NCBI RefSeq assembly: GCF_024628805.1
Contig: NZ_CP102382.1
Span: 1,860,001 to 1,924,000, forward strand
DNA length: 64,000 nt
Source of the DNA: Paenimyroides aestuarii
GTDB lineage: Bacteria > Bacteroidota > Bacteroidia > Flavobacteriales > Flavobacteriaceae
Direction of reading: 5' to 3'
In this document: piece after piece, positions 61,344 through 64,000 of the stretch
How positions within the stretch are numbered: position 1 is the first letter of the stretch
How the letters are laid out: every line of letters starts with the position of its first letter
Notes under the pieces: model-generated
Databases searched by the model: none
Seen by the model: only the letters and a program-made list of their open reading frames with translations
Told to the model about the DNA's origin: nothing
Program-made: the position numbers and the translations under genes

Positions 61344-62564
61344 ATGCACAATTTCGATGTTATTATTATTGGCGGTGGTGCTTCGGGCTTTTTCACGGCA
61401 ATTAACTTGGCAATGCAAAATCCAGATGTTCGCATAGCAATTTTAGAAAGAAGCAACGAAGTGCTTTCTAAAGTCAAAATTTCGGGTGGCGGACGTTGCA
61501 ATGTAACCCATGCGTGTTTTATTCCAAATATGCTAACAAAGTATTACCCGCGGGGCGAGAAAGAGTTAAAAGGGCCTTTTCATACATTTTGTACAGGCGA
61601 TGTAATGGAATGGTTCAGTGAACGCGGTGTGTCGCTAAAAATAGAAGAAGATGGAAGGGTTTTTCCAGAATCGGATAATTCTCAAACCATTATCGATTGC
61701 TTTTTGAACGAAGCTGAAAATCTCCATATTAAAGTTATCAAACAAACCATTGTGCAGCAACTTTCTAAGGAGGAAAATCTTTGGAAAATCGAAACATCTA
61801 AAGAAACCTACCAGGCAAAACAAGTGGTTATGGCAACGGGCAGCAACGTTAAAATTTGGGATTTGCTTAAAACGGTAAATCATACAATTGTAAATCCGGT
61901 TCCTTCGTTATTTACTTTCAATATTAAAGACGATCGCATTAAAGATTTAATGGGTGTTTCAACCGAAATGGTTTCTTTAAAAGTAAAAGATGCTCCTTTA
62001 AAGGCAAGCGGTCCTTTGCTTATTACCCATTGGGGAATGAGTGGTCCTGCAATTTTAAGACTTTCGGCTTGGGGTGCACGCGAATTGTTCCAGAAAAACT
62101 ATCAGTTTCAACTAATCGTTAATTTTACCAATGATTTGGTCTTTGATGAGGTTTTAGATGAATTAATGCAATTGAAACAAAATAATCCTAAAAAAACAAT
62201 TTACAAACATGCGCATTATGGCTTAACCATGCGTTTGTGGCATCAATTGGTTCAGGCATCAGGCATTACAGAAGCAATGATTTGGGCAGATGTACCTAAA
62301 AAACAGTTGGTAAAATTAGCAGAGCAACTCACCAAAGCCACATTTAATGTAAACGGAAAAAGCACGTTTAAAGACGAATTTGTAACGGCCGGCGGAATTG
62401 ACCTCAAAGAAGTAAATTTTAAAACAATGGAAAGTAAATTGCAAGATAATTTGTATTTTACAGGCGAAATTTTAAATATTGATGCCATCACTGGCGGTTT
62501 TAATTTTCAAAATGCCTGGACAACAGGTTTTTTAGCAGCGAATGCCATTGCAGCAAAATATTAA
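61344..62564 (+). CDS. NAD(P)/FAD-dependent oxidoreductase, BaiN/HI0933 family
   Basis: 406 residues. FAD-binding start VIIIGGGASGFFTAI, family hallmark SGGGRCNVTHACF near 49, TGGFNFQNAWTTGFLAA at the C-terminus. The family includes BaiN-like enzymes and proteins of unknown substrate, so the physiological reaction is not assigned. Confidence 0.92.
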   Translation: MHNFDVIIIGGGASGFFTAINLAMQNPDVRIAILERSNEVLSKVKISGGGRCNVTHACFIPNMLTKYYPRGEKELKGPFHTFCTGDVMEWFSERGVSLKIEEDGRVFPESDNSQTIIDCFLNEAENLHIKVIKQTIVQQLSKEENLWKIETSKETYQAKQVVMATGSNVKIWDLLKTVNHTIVNPVPSLFTFNIKDDRIKDLMGVSTEMVSLKVKDAPLKASGPLLITHWGMSGPAILRLSAWGARELFQKNYQFQLIVNFTNDLVFDEVLDELMQLKQNNPKKTIYKHAHYGLTMRLWHQLVQASGITEAMIWADVPKKQLVKLAEQLTKATFNVNGKSTFKDEFVTAGGIDLKEVNFKTMESKLQDNLYFTGEILNIDAITGGFNFQNAWTTGFLAANAIAAKY

Positions 62565-62639
62565 AAAATTTATTTGAAATAAAGTTACTGTGACGCCATT
62601 TCAATTTTACCAAAAGCTAAAAAAAATTAAATAGATATA

Positions 62640-63719
62640 ATGACAACTTTAGATACATTCAAAACTACAAACTACACAAAACCAACCACCAAAGGTTCGT
62701 TTACTTTTTCAGCACCCAGCAATATTGCTTTGGTAAAATATTGGGGCAAAAAAGAACATCAAATTCCTGCAAATCCGTCGTTGAGTTTCACCTTGAACAA
62801 CTGCAAAACAGTCACCACATTGCAATACGAACCAAAAACAGAGAAAAACATTTCGTTTGATTTGCTATTTGAAGGTCAACCTAAAGAATCATTCCGACCA
62901 AAAATTCAAAAGTATTTCGAACGCATTCAGGATTTGTGTCCGTATATCTTAGATTATCATTTTACGATTGATACCAAAAATACGTTTCCACACAGTTCTG
63001 GTATTGCATCATCGGCGTCGGGAATGGCGGCATTGTCGGCAAATATCATGGCGTTGGAAAAGTTGATACACCCCAACCAAACCGAAGCATATTATTTGCA
63101 AAAAGCATCCTTATTGGCTCGTTTAGGATCGGGGAGTGCATGCCGAAGCATTAAAGGAAACATTGTAGTTTGGGGAGCAACCGAAAGTATTGAAAACAGT
63201 TCTGATTTGTTCGGAGTTGATTTTCCGTATGAAATAAATGCGGTTTTCCAGAATTATCAAGATACGATTTTATTGGTTGATAAAGGCGAAAAGCAGGTTT
63301 CTAGCACCGTGGGCCATGAATTAATGCACAATCATCCATTTGCAGCACGTCGCTTTCAACAAGCTCATGAACATATTGCAAAGCTGAAAGAAATTTTAAA
63401 ATCGGGCAACTTAACAGAATTTATTGCATTGGTAGAAAGCGAAGCATTAACGCTGCATGCCATGATGATGACCTCGATGCCGTATTTTATTTTAATGAAA
63501 CCAAATACCTTGGAAATCATCAATCAAATCTGGAAATTCAGAGAAACAACCCATGTTCCGGTTTGTTTTACGTTAGATGCAGGTGCAAACGTACATGTGT
63601 TGTACCCGAATGATTATAAAGAAGAAGTTCAGAAATTTATTGCAAATGAATTAGCAAAATACTGCCAAAACAATCAATTTATACATGATGAAATGGGCTT
63701 TGGAGCGATAGAATTATAA
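62640..63719 (+). CDS. mvaD: Diphosphomevalonate decarboxylase
   Basis: 359 residues. The last step of the mevalonate route, giving isopentenyl diphosphate. GHMP-kinase motifs: APSNIALVKYWGKKE near 22, HSSGIASSASGMAAL near 120 (the ATP loop), and FTLDAGANVHVLYP near 307. A mevalonate pathway fits the Flavobacteriaceae. It has no overlap with the next partial gene. Confidence 0.96.
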   Translation: MTTLDTFKTTNYTKPTTKGSFTFSAPSNIALVKYWGKKEHQIPANPSLSFTLNNCKTVTTLQYEPKTEKNISFDLLFEGQPKESFRPKIQKYFERIQDLCPYILDYHFTIDTKNTFPHSSGIASSASGMAALSANIMALEKLIHPNQTEAYYLQKASLLARLGSGSACRSIKGNIVVWGATESIENSSDLFGVDFPYEINAVFQNYQDTILLVDKGEKQVSSTVGHELMHNHPFAARRFQQAHEHIAKLKEILKSGNLTEFIALVESEALTLHAMMMTSMPYFILMKPNTLEIINQIWKFRETTHVPVCFTLDAGANVHVLYPNDYKEEVQKFIANELAKYCQNNQFIHDEMGFGAIEL

Positions 63720-63791
63720 TCGGATGAATTTTCTGCAAGCTATCAAAACCTCATAGGTATTAAACAATTACAGCTTTTAAAAATTAATCTA

Positions 63792-64000
63792 TTGAAAACC
63801 GAAAACTGCACCCATTGCCACAAAACCATCACCTGCAACGTGGATGATATTGCAAACTGCGATTGCCAAAAAGTGGAGCTTTTAGATGAAACTGTTGCGT
63901 TTTTATATGAAAAAACACGGCACGATTGTTTATGTAACGACTGCCTAAAAAAGTTCGATGAACTCACAAAGTTTTCATTGACCAATAAATTTCCAAAACG
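63792..64000 (+). CDS. Cysteine-rich CWC family protein, 5' part
   Basis: Read from a TTG at 63792 to the window edge, 69 residues are visible. The pattern C-T-H-C, then CDCQ, then CLCNDCLKKF matches the Cys-rich CWC family, which is normally 65-80 residues long and probably binds zinc. An alternative reading upstream through mvaD's stop in the same frame exists but has no start codon. Truncated by the window. Confidence 0.7.
   Translation, partial: MKTENCTHCHKTITCNVDDIANCDCQKVELLDETVAFLYEKTRHDCLCNDCLKKFDELTKFSLTNKFPK

Overview
The window comes from a low-GC member of the Bacteroidota, most likely family Flavobacteriaceae and perhaps close to Myroides/Flavobacterium. Several things point there: a type IX secretion (T9SS) cargo sorting domain, PorQ next to cytidylate kinase, the menaquinone and bacillithiol genes isochorismate synthase and BshB1, exact Bacteroidota promoters (TTTG-N19-TAnnTTTG), frequent TTG or AT-rich translation starts, and a 16S gene ending in GGAACACCTCC. 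Genus placement is inference. Nearly all of the window is ordinary chromosomal housekeeping. Accessory material is limited to two insertion sequences, one lone OLD-type nuclease, a large secreted T9SS-type protein and some orphan lipoproteins.

Layout. 1-2.8 kb: 3' part of a very large surface protein, followed at once by the C-terminal half of a ferritin gene. 2.8-5.3 kb: RNase Y, a 6S-type RNA, ZapA and a coiled-coil partner. 5.4-10.3 kb: M23 peptidase, TonB-dependent receptor and an EF-hand-like lipoprotein. 10.3-15.9 kb (minus strand): a secreted superoxide dismutase, acyl-CoA-binding protein, Psd, CdsA, a LUD protein, FtsH and RsfS, linking phospholipid synthesis with membrane quality control. 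15.9-28.8 kb: BirA, MsrB, hydrolase, M48 protease, two MFS carriers, Lon, PorQ, Cmk and DUF445. 29.3-42.2 kb: MurF, FumC, a 52-residue membrane peptide with a perfect promoter, YebC, WbqC-like, LepB, DapB, DUF5683, ParB, ParA, PAP2 phosphatase, an OLD-family ATPase/nuclease and an SDR.

42.5-48.2 kb holds a complete rRNA operon, 16S-tRNA-Ile-tRNA-Ala-23S-5S. It has an exact promoter, a perfect 14-bp RNase III-type processing stem around 16S, a degenerate tRNA-Ala copy in the spacer, and a tandemly repeated terminator. The third terminator copy is cut by an ISL3/ISAon1-type insertion sequence whose transposase needs a -1 frameshift at a T TTA AAA site. Two identical tRNA-His genes follow on the opposite strand. 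50-64 kb: BshB1, isochorismate synthase, a 2229-residue alpha-2-macroglobulin carrying a TonB-receptor plug insert, an intact 916-bp IS5-type element just upstream of it, two small lipoproteins, a BaiN/HI0933 flavoprotein, mevalonate-diphosphate decarboxylase and the start of a cysteine-rich CWC protein.

I found no CRISPR array, prophage or multi-gene defence system. The most unusual items are the macroglobulin/plug chimera, the tRNA-Ala-like spacer element, the possible programmed frameshift in the transposase, the half-ferritin, and an unassigned structured element after murF.
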